This document shows, piece by piece, positions 49,482 through 59,093 of a DNA stretch of 64,000 nt; within the stretch, counting starts at the first letter, position 1; each line of letters starts with the position of its first letter. A program made the position numbers and the translations under genes. This DNA comes from an uncultured Lachnospiraceae bacterium (lineage in GTDB: Bacteria; Bacillota; Clostridia; Lachnospirales; Lachnospiraceae). The stretch is taken from NCBI GenBank assembly GCA_900542015.1, contig UQLY01000002.1, positions 248,001-312,000 on the forward strand, read 5' to 3'. The notes under the pieces were generated by a model, which was not told the origin of the DNA, did not search any database, and was given only the letters and a program-made list of their open reading frames with translations.

Positions 49482-51758
49482 TTACCGGTTCATCTGATCC
49501 AGAATTTCCTGCAGCTTATCAAAATCGATCGTACCGTCCTGGAAGCTTACCAGCGCCCGAAGCGGCATATACTGCATCATGGCGTCCTGCATTGCCTTGG
49601 AAGAACTGCCAAGCCCTTCTCCCTCGGTCGCGTTGGTGTCGCACGCCTCAATCATCGTACATGCAGCGTACAGGGGTTCCAGATATTTCGCAGCCTTCTC
49701 ATCTTTATTGATGTCGCCGAAGGTTGTATTTAAATGGTATTTCTTGCGGATCTTGCGGGTCGCTTCTACACAGACCGTATCCTCTAAGCGGATATCCCTT
49801 GAGGAACTTCCGACGCAAATGTCAAATTCGCCGCCTTCTACATAGAAATCCCTGATCTGTACATTATAATAAGCAAAATCCCTTGCTTTCAGAGTAAAGG
49901 TAACCGTCTTGGTCTCTCCCGGAGCCAACTCAATTTTTTCAAATCCTCTCAGCTCTTTTACCGGTCTGATTGCGGTGCTTTCCCGGTCTCCCACATAAAG
50001 CTGCACCACTTCCTTGCCCTTTACCTTTCCGGTATTGGTAATGTCTACGGACACGGTCAGGGTCTCGGTATCCTTCATGGATTTCTTATCCAGTTTCAGA
50101 TTGGAATATGCAAATTCAGTATAACTGAGCCCGTATCCGAAGGGGAACAGCACATCCATTTTCTTCTTATCATAATAGCGGTATCCTACAAATACCCCTT
50201 CCCTGTATTCGACTTCATCCTCTTCTCCGATATAATATAAATAAGAGGGATTATCTTCCAACTTAACCGGGAAAGTCTCTGCAAGCTTTCCGCTGGGGTT
50301 GACTTCGCCGAACAGAATGCGGTACTCCGCTTCTCCGACCGCTTCTCCGCCCAGATACGCCTCCAATACGCCTTTTACCCGGGGCAGCCAGGGCATTTCC
50401 ACGGGCGAACCGTTATGAAGGACAACTACCACATTAGGCTGTACCTTTGCCACTTCCTCAATCAGATGATTCTGGCTTTCCGGCATCTGCATATGCGTCC
50501 GGTCATAGCCCTCGGATTCAAACGCATCGGGAAGACCGGCAAAGATCACGGCAACCTCCGCTTCCTTTGCTGCAACAACGGCTTTTGCAACGAGCTCTTC
50601 GTCAATGACATCCTCCGCATCATCATAGCCCTTGGCATAGGTCACATTGGGCAGCCCTTTTGCCGCTTCCCATGCTCCGGTTACCTTAAAGCTGTTGATA
50701 TGGGAGCTTCCGCCGCCCTGATAACGGGGTTTTTCTGCATACTGACCGATAAATGCGATTTTCTGTTCCTTCTTCAAAGGAAGGATGCCTTCGTTCTTCA
50801 ATAAAACGAGGGACTCCTCCGCTACTTTTCTGCTGAATTCATGCTGTGCCTGTCTGTCAAACACGGCGTTTTTATCCCTGTTTTCCATATAACGGTAGAC
50901 AATTTCCAGAATGCGGATTACTGTCTTATCCAATACCGCCTCGTCCAGACTGCCGTCTTTTACCGCCTTTTCGATCAGCTTGTCGTTGACGCCGCAGGAC
51001 GGCGGCATTTCCAGATCCAGTCCTGCCTTTACACCTGCCACGCGGTCGTTGACTGCGCCCCAGTCGCTGACAACAAACCCGTCAAAACCCCATTCGTCCC
51101 GCAGAACATCCGTCAGCAGCATTTTATTCTCTGCGGCATAAGTCCCGTTGATCCTGTTGTAAGAGCACATAACCGTCCATGGTTTTGCCTCCTTTACCGC
51201 CGTCTCAAAAGCAGGCATATAGATTTCCCGCATGGTTCTTTCATCCATTTTGGAATCGGAGGACATTCTCCTGGTCTCCTGGCTGTTCGCCATAAAGTGC
51301 TTAATGCTGGTGCCCACATGTTTGCTCTGCACGCCTTTGATATAGCTCGCCGCAATTTCTCCCGCCAAGTAGGGATCTTCCGAATAATATTCAAAATTGC
51401 GCCCGCAAAGCGGCGAACGCTTAATATTTACCGCCGGTCCCAAAATAACACCGATACCTTCCGCCTGACACGCTTCGCCGATTGCCTGACCCATCTCGCT
51501 CAGCAATTCTCTGTCAAAGGAAGCGGCGGACGCGCATCCCGCTGGATAACATACTGCGACGATACTGTCGTTGACCCCGAGGTGATCTCCTTCATCCTTC
51601 TGCTTACGGAGTCCGTGAGGTCCGTCCGATACCATCATCGCGGGTACTCCCAATCTTTCTATCGCCTTTGTGTGCCAGAAATCTCCTCCCGAGCAAAGGG
51701 AAGCTTTCTCTTCCAAAGTCATTTGCGCCACAATTACTTCTATTTCACTTCTTGTCAT
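49482..51758 (-). CDS. Glycoside hydrolase family 3 beta-glucosidase
   Basis: 758 residues, no signal peptide, so intracellular. The (beta/alpha)8 domain contains MVSDGPHGLRKQ, KHFMANSQE and the nucleophile aspartate in GFVVSDWGAVNDR. The (alpha/beta)6 sandwich (ESLVLLKNEGILPL) and a C-terminal fibronectin III-like domain (VSVDITNTGKVKGKEVVQLYV) follow. Likely cleaves oligosaccharides imported by other transporters. The divergent AraC-type gene is the probable regulator. Confidence 0.95.
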   Translation of the reverse strand: MTRSEIEVIVAQMTLEEKASLCSGGDFWHTKAIERLGVPAMMVSDGPHGLRKQKDEGDHLGVNDSIVAVCYPAGCASAASFDRELLSEMGQAIGEACQAEGIGVILGPAVNIKRSPLCGRNFEYYSEDPYLAGEIAASYIKGVQSKHVGTSIKHFMANSQETRRMSSDSKMDERTMREIYMPAFETAVKEAKPWTVMCSYNRINGTYAAENKMLLTDVLRDEWGFDGFVVSDWGAVNDRVAGVKAGLDLEMPPSCGVNDKLIEKAVKDGSLDEAVLDKTVIRILEIVYRYMENRDKNAVFDRQAQHEFSRKVAEESLVLLKNEGILPLKKEQKIAFIGQYAEKPRYQGGGSSHINSFKVTGAWEAAKGLPNVTYAKGYDDAEDVIDEELVAKAVVAAKEAEVAVIFAGLPDAFESEGYDRTHMQMPESQNHLIEEVAKVQPNVVVVLHNGSPVEMPWLPRVKGVLEAYLGGEAVGEAEYRILFGEVNPSGKLAETFPVKLEDNPSYLYYIGEEDEVEYREGVFVGYRYYDKKKMDVLFPFGYGLSYTEFAYSNLKLDKKSMKDTETLTVSVDITNTGKVKGKEVVQLYVGDRESTAIRPVKELRGFEKIELAPGETKTVTFTLKARDFAYYNVQIRDFYVEGGEFDICVGSSSRDIRLEDTVCVEATRKIRKKYHLNTTFGDINKDEKAAKYLEPLYAACTMIEACDTNATEGEGLGSSSKAMQDAMMQYMPLRALVSFQDGTIDFDKLQEILDQMNR

Positions 51759-51916
51759 TTGATAACCCCTTTCTGACAGCCCTTCCTGCCATTTCTTTCT
51801 GAGCCTATGCTAACAAATTTTCCGCTCTGCTACTATCCCGTTTTTTGACCTGTTTTTAGGTCGATATTGACTTTTTATAAGACACATGGTACTTTGGGAA
51901 AAAGGAGGAAACAGGG
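51759..51916. promoter_or_regulatory. Divergent control region between the GH3 and AraC genes
   Basis: Contains an inverted repeat GACCT-GTTTTT-AGGTC (51847-51862) and a plus-strand promoter-like TTGACT (about 51868-51873) with TACTTT 17 bases on. These are candidate operator and promoter for the AraC gene; the GH3 promoter on the other strand is not clear. Confidence 0.45.
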
Positions 51917-52756
51917 ATGAATATTTATCACGAGCAGGTAAAAACCGACGTTGCTTTGCCGATGCGCTTTGAAATCTATTTTACGGAAGGCGAATTGTTT
52001 CCCATGCACTGGCACAACAGCCTGGAAATTATTTATATTTTATCGGGAACGATGGAAGTAACCGTCAACGACCGGCTGACCCGCCTTCTCTCCAACGACT
52101 TCATTATGATCAACTCCCGGGAAATCCACGGTACCCATTGTATCGGTCCTACAAAAGTTTTTCTGCTGCAGCTTCCTTACCGTTTCTTAAAAGATCATAT
52201 TCCCGAATACGATTTTGTACGTTTCCGGGATTCCCGCGGTCCCTTCCGTTTTCCCGGCGAAAATAAGCTGAAACCCATTTTTGACCAAATGACTGCATTA
52301 TATACCGATACCTCCACCGAGGGACGGCTCCGCCTGACCTCATTACTCTACGGACTGTTATCGGAGTTAGTCGCAGGTTATATGATCCGCCTGACCGAAA
52401 ACGATAAAATAAAATCCGACAAAAACTTCCACCGCCTCTCAATGCTGATGGACTATACGGAAAACCACTATAACGAACAGATCGGCATTTCCGACGCCGC
52501 AAATCTGCTGCACCTGGACGAGTCGTATTTTTGCCGTTTTTTCAAAAAATATATGGGACAAACCTTTCTGGAATATATCAATTCCATCCGGCTAAGGCAT
52601 ATTTGTGAAGATATGATACAGACTGATCTGCCTCTGATGGACATTCTGGATAAACACGGCTTCCTGAATTATAAAGTTTTTTCCAAACTGTTCAAGGAAA
52701 CCTACGGCATGACTCCAAGACAAAAACGCGCCGAATGGAACTCACAGCCTAAATAA
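51917..52756 (+). CDS. AraC family transcriptional regulator with cupin sensor domain
   Basis: 279 residues. The N-terminal cupin-like domain (about 20-100; FPMHWHNSLEIIYILSGTMEV) should bind a sugar. The C-terminal two helix-turn-helix motifs are IGISDAANLLHLDESYFCRF and LMDILDKHGFLNYKVFSKLF. AAGGAGG precedes the ATG. Divergent from the GH3 glucosidase, so it probably activates that gene in response to a beta-glucoside. Inferred from position. Confidence 0.92.
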   Translation: MNIYHEQVKTDVALPMRFEIYFTEGELFPMHWHNSLEIIYILSGTMEVTVNDRLTRLLSNDFIMINSREIHGTHCIGPTKVFLLQLPYRFLKDHIPEYDFVRFRDSRGPFRFPGENKLKPIFDQMTALYTDTSTEGRLRLTSLLYGLLSELVAGYMIRLTENDKIKSDKNFHRLSMLMDYTENHYNEQIGISDAANLLHLDESYFCRFFKKYMGQTFLEYINSIRLRHICEDMIQTDLPLMDILDKHGFLNYKVFSKLFKETYGMTPRQKRAEWNSQPK

Positions 52757-52787
52757 AGTGCACGAAAAATATAAAAAGTATAAAAAA

Positions 52788-52953
52788 ATGCGGCTGTTAC
52801 ATTTAGAAATTTTTATATCGATCAAAGGAAACCTTTATAAAAACGCCGGTACTTAATCCGTGTATTTTGCGGATTTATGTACCGCTGCGTTTTTGTAGAG
52901 CGAAAGCGTGTTTCCGTGATCAATATAAAAATCTATAAATGCAACAGCCGCAT
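52788..52953 (+). repeat. Structured palindromic element, copy 3 (downstream of the AraC gene)
   Basis: 166 bases with 36-base outer arms (52788-52823 and 52918-52953) complementary over most positions. The core is almost the same as copy 2, including GGAAAC/GTTTCC, the GCGTTTTTG stem, GGTAC/GTACC and the GNRA side hairpin. A C-to-T change (TCCGC to TCCGT, and TTTAC to TTTAT) is tolerated as G-U or loop changes. Begins 32 bases after the AraC stop and lies in a convergent gap before the chemoreceptor gene. Confidence 0.85.
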
Positions 52954-52978
52954 CTTTCTATACTGCTCTATGCTGTTT

Positions 52979-54286
52979 TTATTCGTAAATTTGGAACATA
53001 TTTGTCTGAGTGGTCAGATTGTCGGCTACCTGGTTCAGGCTTTCGGTCGCCGATTTGATCTCGCCGATCGTAGCGGCAAGCTCTTCTGCGGAAGCTGCGG
53101 TTTCCTCTGTCGCCGCCGCATTTTCCTCTGCAATTGCGGAAAGGCTCTCTACCGAAGCCATTACCTGCCCTCTCGCATCGTCCAGCATCTTCGTATTGGA
53201 GGCGATCGTATCGATGCCTTCCACTGTTACCTGGAGACCGTCGTTTACTTTATCAAATACCCGCTTGGTCATTTCCACCTTATCCGCCTGCAGACCGATA
53301 ATCGCGTCTACGGTGTTCATGGTCTTAACCGCCTGCTGCGTATCTTCCAATAAGTTGTTGATAATTCCCTCAATGGTTTTAGCCGACTGATTGGACTGCT
53401 CCGCAAGGTTTTTGATCTGTTCCGCCACTACTGCGAAGCCGCGTCCGCTTTCGCCCGCTCTCGCCGCTTCAATGGAAGCGTTTAACGCAAGAAGGTTTGT
53501 TTCATTGGCGATGGATGCAATCAGCTCCGTCGCTTTATGTATTTCCTGTGCGGACTCATTGGTCGTATTGGTCTGTTCGTAAATAACCGCGATCTGGCTC
53601 TTAACTTTCTGAGAGATCGCTTCCAGCTCATTGACGGTTTCCACGCCTTCTTCGCCCGCGCCCTTCATCTGCTCTGCATTTGCCAGCAGACGGTCAACCG
53701 CGCTGGAGGTTTCCGCAATTTCTTCTCCAATCTTGATAACCGCATCGGTAACGGACTGTGTCTCCGCCGCCTGCGTGGTTGCTCCGTTCGCCATATCGGT
53801 CATGGATCTTGCCACATCGTCCGACGCGTTGTTGGTCTGTTCCGCCATTTTATCCAGTTTGCCAGAAGCTTCCACGATGACATCGGAGGTATTTCCCACC
53901 TGTCCGATCACGTTCTTTAAGGAAGTGACGACATTGTTCGCATGTCTTGCCAGCGTGCCCATCTCGTCTTTTCTTGCCAGATCTTTCTTGTCAACGCCGT
54001 GGGTCAGATTTCCTTCCGCCGCATAATCCATCGCCTTGATCAGACGGTTGATGGAATTAACAAGACTCCATACAAATATCCTCATAACCATAGCTACGAT
54101 CGCTATCGTAATCAATGAAATCAATACAATATGCCTGATCATCGTCGGCGCCTCTTTGCCCATGACAAGCAACGCGGCGATGCTGATCTCAATACACGCA
54201 ATCACAATCGGCGCAATTGTAAAAAACATCAGCTTTGTTTTCATGGTAAATATGGAAGTCGTCGTCCTTGTTTTCTTCTCTTTCAT
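52979..54286 (-). CDS. Methyl-accepting chemotaxis protein without an extracellular sensor domain
   Basis: 435 residues. Two membrane segments (about 20-42 and 52-76) are joined by a short loop of about 10 residues, so there is no ligand-binding ectodomain. A HAMP-like region follows, then a full signalling coiled coil with the tip ETNLLALNASIEAARAGESGRGFAVVAEQIKNLA (given here only in part). ATG at 54286 with AGAGGG upstream is preferred over 54304. It may sense membrane state or act with another receptor. Its leader has a GCCGG/CCGGC hairpin. The diguanylate cyclase gene lies 109 bases upstream on the same strand. Confidence 0.92.
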   Translation of the reverse strand: MKEKKTRTTTSIFTMKTKLMFFTIAPIVIACIEISIAALLVMGKEAPTMIRHIVLISLITIAIVAMVMRIFVWSLVNSINRLIKAMDYAAEGNLTHGVDKKDLARKDEMGTLARHANNVVTSLKNVIGQVGNTSDVIVEASGKLDKMAEQTNNASDDVARSMTDMANGATTQAAETQSVTDAVIKIGEEIAETSSAVDRLLANAEQMKGAGEEGVETVNELEAISQKVKSQIAVIYEQTNTTNESAQEIHKATELIASIANETNLLALNASIEAARAGESGRGFAVVAEQIKNLAEQSNQSAKTIEGIINNLLEDTQQAVKTMNTVDAIIGLQADKVEMTKRVFDKVNDGLQVTVEGIDTIASNTKMLDDARGQVMASVESLSAIAEENAAATEETAASAEELAATIGEIKSATESLNQVADNLTTQTNMFQIYE

Positions 54287-54395
54287 CACGTAACCCTCTC
54301 TCAACCTGCTGCCGGCACCGAACCGGCGCAGTTTTTCCTATAGCAACATCTTATCACGAATTGCCTCTTTTTAAAAGTCCTATCTGTACACAAAT

Positions 54396-55667
54396 TCAAG
54401 TATTTTTGATCCGGTTCCTGCCCTCCGCTTTTCCCTGGTACAAAAGGTCGTCCGCCCTTTTAATCAGCATATCTATACTCTCTCCGACCTCGTATTCGGT
54501 AAACCCGAAGGTCATCGTCACGCCAAAGCTGTCATCTTCATAAGTAAACGTCATATTGAGAAGCTCCGCCAGAAAATTTTCCAGCTCGGCAAACGCGCGC
54601 TCCTTTTCTTCATGGTAGACAAGCAAAAATTCTTCTCCGCCCCATCTGGCGGCAAAGCCCGCCTGATCCGTATATTTCTTAAAAAGTTCTGCGATTGTCA
54701 CGAGCACCATATCGCCGCAGTCATGTCCGTAGCGGTCGTTGACATTTTTGAAAAAGTCAATATCTCCCAACGCAACGCAAACGGCGTTCTTTGTATCCCG
54801 GTCCGCCTTGTCCATCTGCTTTTCCAGTTCAACGCGCCCTGCCCTCCGGTTAAGAAGCCCCGTGAGGGGGTCGTTGGAAATCAGCTCCTTAATCTTCTTT
54901 CCCACGTCAGCCGCGTGCCGTCCCATCTGTCCGATTTCATCATTTCTTTTAAGCACGACCTCCGGCATTTTTTCATCGAAATCATCCTCGGCAAGACCGC
55001 CGATATAGCACCGGATCTTATCCAGTCTGTCCGCAAGATTTCTCGCATAGGCGGAGGCAATCCCCAATATAATCAAAAAGGCAAGCACAAACACAAGCAC
55101 GATCCGCATAACAATGGTACTCACATTGGCGACAACGCTTTCATTGGTCATGCCGGCGAACACCATGCCGCACACCTGTCCCCGATCATAAAGCGGAACA
55201 TAATAACCATAGTAGCTTTCGCCCCGGATCTTTACCTTGCTGGAATAATACTCATTCCCGTTGAAGATCGCGTCGGTTATCTGTTCGTTTCCCAGTACGG
55301 AACCGACGATCCGGTTCCCCTCTTCATCGGCAATCGTCGTCACAACGCGGGTATCCTCATAAAAAATCGTGATTTCCGCTCCCGTATTTTCTTTGATGCG
55401 GTCGGCAAGGGCAAAATCATTGGTCAGATCCGCTTCTCCCATATAAAAACGACCGTCCTCATACCTGATTTCTCCCGGGTAAGCGATACCATACATATCC
55501 GTCGTCTCTCTCGCTATTCCCGCCAGAGATTTGCGGATTTCCAAAGTCATGCCTTCCGAAACGCTCCGCTGACCCATAATGACCAGTATAACGCCCAATA
55601 CAAATATGGGCACCGCCATAACCGCGGCAAGCGAAAAAAATAAATGCCCCTGTTTTCCTTTTTTCAT
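54396..55667 (-). CDS. Membrane diguanylate cyclase (Cache-like sensor, GGDEF domain)
   Basis: 423 residues. TM1 (about 10-32), an extracellular single Cache-like domain (residues ~40-185; typical YYGYYVPLYDRGQVCGMVFAG), TM2 (about 188-208), a HAMP-like linker and a GGDEF domain (NDPLTGLLNRRAG, GDIDFFKNVNDRYGHDCGD, ARWGGEEFLLV). The catalytic GGEEF is intact, so synthesis of c-di-GMP is predicted. The inhibitory RxxD site normally five residues before GGEEF is absent (DQAG there), so product inhibition is not expected. Probably co-transcribed with the chemoreceptor. Confidence 0.93.
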   Translation of the reverse strand: MKKGKQGHLFFSLAAVMAVPIFVLGVILVIMGQRSVSEGMTLEIRKSLAGIARETTDMYGIAYPGEIRYEDGRFYMGEADLTNDFALADRIKENTGAEITIFYEDTRVVTTIADEEGNRIVGSVLGNEQITDAIFNGNEYYSSKVKIRGESYYGYYVPLYDRGQVCGMVFAGMTNESVVANVSTIVMRIVLVFVLAFLIILGIASAYARNLADRLDKIRCYIGGLAEDDFDEKMPEVVLKRNDEIGQMGRHAADVGKKIKELISNDPLTGLLNRRAGRVELEKQMDKADRDTKNAVCVALGDIDFFKNVNDRYGHDCGDMVLVTIAELFKKYTDQAGFAARWGGEEFLLVYHEEKERAFAELENFLAELLNMTFTYEDDSFGVTMTFGFTEYEVGESIDMLIKRADDLLYQGKAEGRNRIKNT

Positions 55668-55720
55668 ATTCTGCCCCTTTTGCTTTTATGAAACTATTTT
55701 ATCAAATCCGCTTCCCATCC

Positions 55721-56104
55721 TCAACAGATTTTTCCGCTCCCGGAACACCCTTCCAGAAAGTCCGAAATGTCCATGACAAACTCTCTTCTTGGCACATATC
55801 GCTCTCCGGCAAGCTTGGGAAACAACCGTTTCTGCTGTTCCTTTGGCTCTTCGATCAGTTGCAGCTTTTTGGCGCGCGGAAGCTGTTTGATCGCATACTC
55901 CAGCCGCGCCGCCGACCGGTAGGTTTCCGCCTCCCATACCATCATAATTCTTTGTATCCTGCGGCTTTTGGTATATTTCGCGCCTTTTTCTGTTTTAAAA
56001 TAATGATCTCTCATCCTCTGTCCAACGTCCTTCGTAATCCCCGTGTACAACGATCCGTCCTCGCACCTTACCATATAGACAAAGGATTCCTTTTTTTCTT
56101 CCAT
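55721..56104 (-). CDS. GIY-YIG nuclease domain protein (UPF0213/YhbQ-like)
   Basis: 127 residues. The GIY-YIG fold is seen in FVYMVRCEDGSLYTGITKDV with the conserved tyrosines, arginine (RMRDHY) and glutamate (ARLEYAIKQL). This family of small single-domain nucleases has uncertain roles in DNA repair. The C-terminal 45 residues are a charged extension. Last in a run lipoprotein, radical SAM, hypothetical, GIY-YIG. Confidence 0.85.
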   Translation of the reverse strand: MEEKKESFVYMVRCEDGSLYTGITKDVGQRMRDHYFKTEKGAKYTKSRRIQRIMMVWEAETYRSAARLEYAIKQLPRAKKLQLIEEPKEQQKRLFPKLAGERYVPRREFVMDISDFLEGCSGSGKIC

Positions 56105-56121
56105 TCCGATCCCGTCCCGTT

Positions 56122-56535
56122 TTACTTGTGCAGTCCGAAATACTTATCCGGATAATCCGTTCCCGTATCCACCTGCATCCGGTGTGTGTATTCCTCCGGA
56201 TTTTCCGCCATTTTCAAAAAGGTGTCAAACGCCGACAGAATCATCTTTGCCTCGTTATGCTTCATATCATAGGTATCCGCGTCCAGCTTAGCCTTAAAAT
56301 GATCCATCTGCCAGATCAGCACGTCGATCACATGATACCCCTTAATTTCCACCCGGCTGATAAACTCCTGTTTGACCAGATAATATACATACTCCGTATA
56401 AATATCGTCCCGCTCCAGCATCCGCGCCCAAAATTGCGCGAAAAACTCCTCGGACAGTCCGTTTTTGACACAGGCTTCATGGGTAAATGTTTTTACCTGT
56501 TCTCTGGTAATATGTAATGTATTGGTTTCTGACAT
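56122..56535 (-). CDS. Conserved hypothetical protein, helical
   Basis: 137 residues from ATG 56535 (GGGA seven bases upstream; an earlier frame to 56721 is not credible because it would overlap the radical SAM gene). The sequence is mainly alpha-helical, with TREQVKTFTHEACVKNGLSE, EFISRVEIKGYHVIDVLIWQ and a conserved-looking C-terminus (DTGTDYPDKYFGLHK). I do not recognise the family. No membrane segment, cysteine pair or catalytic motif is visible. Confidence 0.7.
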   Translation of the reverse strand: MSETNTLHITREQVKTFTHEACVKNGLSEEFFAQFWARMLERDDIYTEYVYYLVKQEFISRVEIKGYHVIDVLIWQMDHFKAKLDADTYDMKHNEAKMILSAFDTFLKMAENPEEYTHRMQVDTGTDYPDKYFGLHK

Positions 56536-56569
56536 ATCCTTTTCCCTTCCGTAGCGCTGTTTCTCTTTT

Positions 56570-57574
56570 CTATTCCGGTTCCGCCGTCCGGTCCGCCCGC
56601 TTTTCAACGCCTTCCAAGTCAAAAGCCGGGATAAAGCTCTCCTTTGCGGTCTTTCCCTCCTGCATATAGCCCCGGGTAATGCCGAGGGAAAGGGCGTATT
56701 CGATGGTCTTATCATATTCATAAGACGTAACCCTCCGGTACAATTCCTTCATTTCCGCTTTGTCTTCCCCTTTGCTTTCTCCGGGCTGCAACGCTTTTGC
56801 AGACGGCTTCATCGGCGTATACTGATTCATGATGCTGAAATAAATCCGCTCTCCATAGGTTTCATAAAGATATGCGATGATCCGCTCGGCTTCTTTCCTT
56901 TTCCCCGGCAGCAGAAGATGGCGCACCACAACGCCCTTTTCCATCATGCCCCGGGAATCAAACGCGGGCTCCCCGACCTGCCTTACCATCTCGGACACGG
57001 CAGCCTTCGCCTTTACCGCATAGTCCCCGGCTTCGGAATAGTTCTTTGCGGTTTCCGGCTCCATATATTTAAAATCAGGCAGATAAATATCCACCAGCTT
57101 ATCCAACAGCTTCAACGCTTCCGGCTCTTCATACCCGCCGCAATTGTATACAACCGGGATTCTCAGCCCCTGTTCCTTCGCCCGAAGCAGCGCCCCTGCA
57201 ACGGTGGGAATAAACATGACCGCCGTGACCAGATTGATATTGTTCGCGCCCTGTTGCTGCAGTTCCAGAAAGATTTCGGCAAGACGCCCCGCGTTTATCT
57301 CTTTTCCCGCCCTTCCCCGGGATATTTCCCTGTTCTGGCAGAATACGCATCTTAAATTGCACCCCGAGAAAAACACGGCGCCGGAGCCTTCCCTGCCGCT
57401 GATGCAGGGCTCCTCCCAATAGTGCAGAGCCGCCCTCGCCACCATGGGAAGGGGTCCCATGCCGCAAAATCCCCGTTCCCCGGTCAGGCGGTTTACCCCA
57501 CAGTTTCTGGGACATAAGCGGCAGCTTCCATATTGAGCGATTTCCAATTCGGATAACGTCGTTTCGTCAATCAT
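56570..57574 (-). CDS. Radical SAM protein (PflA-like, COG1313 type)
   Basis: 334 residues. An N-terminal cysteine cluster (CRLCPRNCGVNR, GFCGMG) is followed by the radical SAM motif FFSGCNLRCVFCQN with CxxxCxxC, then NINLVTAVMFIPTV and LVDIYLPDFKYM. Members of this group are putative activating enzymes whose targets are mostly unknown. An alternative TTG start at 57589 overlaps the lipoprotein stop. Its function is not fixed by neighbours. Confidence 0.88.
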   Translation of the reverse strand: MIDETTLSELEIAQYGSCRLCPRNCGVNRLTGERGFCGMGPLPMVARAALHYWEEPCISGREGSGAVFFSGCNLRCVFCQNREISRGRAGKEINAGRLAEIFLELQQQGANNINLVTAVMFIPTVAGALLRAKEQGLRIPVVYNCGGYEEPEALKLLDKLVDIYLPDFKYMEPETAKNYSEAGDYAVKAKAAVSEMVRQVGEPAFDSRGMMEKGVVVRHLLLPGKRKEAERIIAYLYETYGERIYFSIMNQYTPMKPSAKALQPGESKGEDKAEMKELYRRVTSYEYDKTIEYALSLGITRGYMQEGKTAKESFIPAFDLEGVEKRADRTAEPE

Positions 57575-57575
57575 T

Positions 57576-58070
57576 TTATTCTTCTTCAATTTTTATGTAT
57601 TCCCATAACAATATTTTTTTCTGCTGCGCCTTTAATTCCCGGTAGGAATCGTAATCTTCGACAATCCATTTGACGCTTTCTTCCCCGGTCTGTCCGGTTT
57701 CTTTCTCTTCTCCCTTTTCTCCGTCTGATTCCGCCGTCTCTTCCCTTACCTGCACATCATAATAAATAAAAATCCGATATTCCCCGGACCCGTCATAGGA
57801 CGGTTGAATACTCACATTGTATAAATCTCCGTCCCCGTCCCGGTAAAAATAATCATAATGCGATACGGAAAGCGTCAGGGAATCCATTTCCTTCCCTTCG
57901 TATTCCAGATCATCGTCCTGTCCGATATACCCCTCTTTCCCAAGCGCCGATAAAATATCGTCTCTTGTTTCAGCGGAAACGGCACAGCCGCCAAGCATCA
58001 GCATTACCGTCATCAAAATGCAAATTACCGGGATTTTTCTCCCGAAAGCCCCTCTCGCTTCTCTTCTCAC
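57576..58070 (-). CDS. Small lipoprotein of unknown function
   Basis: 164 residues. Basic N-terminus, hydrophobic stretch and lipobox MLGGC (Cys about 29) predict export and lipid attachment. The mature part is acidic, with a beta-rich section (LTLSVSHYDYFYRDGDGDLY, YRIFIYYDVQV) and a Glu/Lys-rich linker. Start GTG at 58070. No recognised family. It lies directly upstream of the radical SAM gene, almost overlapping it. Confidence 0.75.
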   Translation of the reverse strand: MRREARGAFGRKIPVICILMTVMLMLGGCAVSAETRDDILSALGKEGYIGQDDDLEYEGKEMDSLTLSVSHYDYFYRDGDGDLYNVSIQPSYDGSGEYRIFIYYDVQVREETAESDGEKGEEKETGQTGEESVKWIVEDYDSYRELKAQQKKILLWEYIKIEEE

Positions 58071-58124
58071 TATCCTTTTTCCTCCCTGATCCTAAAATAC
58101 CCTGCTTCTCAAAATCCAATTACC

Positions 58125-59063
58125 CTAATCGATCGTCTCTATAAATTTTCCGATCTCAATCCATGCCTTTTTGGATTCCGGAAGCATCTTCGCCGCCATT
58201 TGAAAAATGTGGAACATCCCCTCATAAACGGTCAGCCGCACTTTAACGCCCTGCTCTCTCGCCTTTTTTGCGACGCTGACGGAATCGGAAAGCAGCATTT
58301 CATAGCTGCCCACCTGCAAAAGCATCGGCGGAAATCCTTGAAAATCCCCGAAAAGCGGAGAAATATAAGGGTCCGTCGGGTCATGGTCTTCCACATATTC
58401 CTTATTATAAATCAGCGTGTCCCTGCTGCCACCAAACAAAGGATCTTTATCATAATTCGTATCATAGCTCTCCCCGCTTGCGGTCAGATCCGTCCAGGGA
58501 GACATGGCGATCAAGCCGCAGGGAAGCGGCGTCTGCCGGTCTTTTAAATAATGGCACAGCGCCATGGCAAGACCGCCTCCGGCGGAATCGCCCGCTACGA
58601 TGATCCGTTCCGGCGTCCACCCCTGCTCCATCAGCCAGCAATAGGCGGCATAGGCGTCTTCCAGCGCAGCCGGATAAGGATTTTCAGGCGCCACCCTGTA
58701 GTCAACGGTGAGCACGCTCATTCCTCCGCTGACTTCGCAGTATAATCCCGCAAACATACGGTAAGCGTTCCGCATGGCTCCCACATAACCCCCGCCGTGA
58801 AGCTGTAAAATGATCTTTTCCTCATTCGCATTTTCCTTTAAGGACAACAATTCCATCGGAAAATGTTCCAGCTCTATTTTTTTCATTTCAAAGCGCTCCG
58901 GGCATTTCCATTCCGGCTCCGCTTCCCCGATCTTCTTGCGAAGTTCGCCGCTTCTGATCTTTTTGCCGATCAGATGGTCGTGGGTCGCATGAGCAATCAG
59001 GTCGCGCACAACCCGTCCGCGGACACTCGCCTCGCTTTCGGGAATCAGTTTCTTTTTCCGCAT
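58125..59063 (-). CDS. Alpha/beta hydrolase, hormone-sensitive-lipase family
   Basis: 312 residues, no signal peptide. Oxyanion motif LQLHGGGYVGAMRN and nucleophile elbow VAGDSAGGGLAMAL are typical; Asp (about 250) and His (GMFHIF) complete the triad. A carboxylesterase/lipase acting on short or medium acyl esters is likely. It lies 30 bases downstream of the DUF6320 gene and forms a unit with it and the acyltransferase-like gene. Confidence 0.92.
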   Translation of the reverse strand: MRKKKLIPESEASVRGRVVRDLIAHATHDHLIGKKIRSGELRKKIGEAEPEWKCPERFEMKKIELEHFPMELLSLKENANEEKIILQLHGGGYVGAMRNAYRMFAGLYCEVSGGMSVLTVDYRVAPENPYPAALEDAYAAYCWLMEQGWTPERIIVAGDSAGGGLAMALCHYLKDRQTPLPCGLIAMSPWTDLTASGESYDTNYDKDPLFGGSRDTLIYNKEYVEDHDPTDPYISPLFGDFQGFPPMLLQVGSYEMLLSDSVSVAKKAREQGVKVRLTVYEGMFHIFQMAAKMLPESKKAWIEIGKFIETID

Positions 59064-59093
59064 AAAAAGTTCTCCCTCGTCCGTTACATATGG

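Noticed and set aside
54287..54395. c-di-GMP riboswitch before the chemoreceptor gene
   Set aside because: The leader has a GCCGG/CCGGC hairpin, but the conserved GEMM-I core and tetraloop-receptor sequences are absent.
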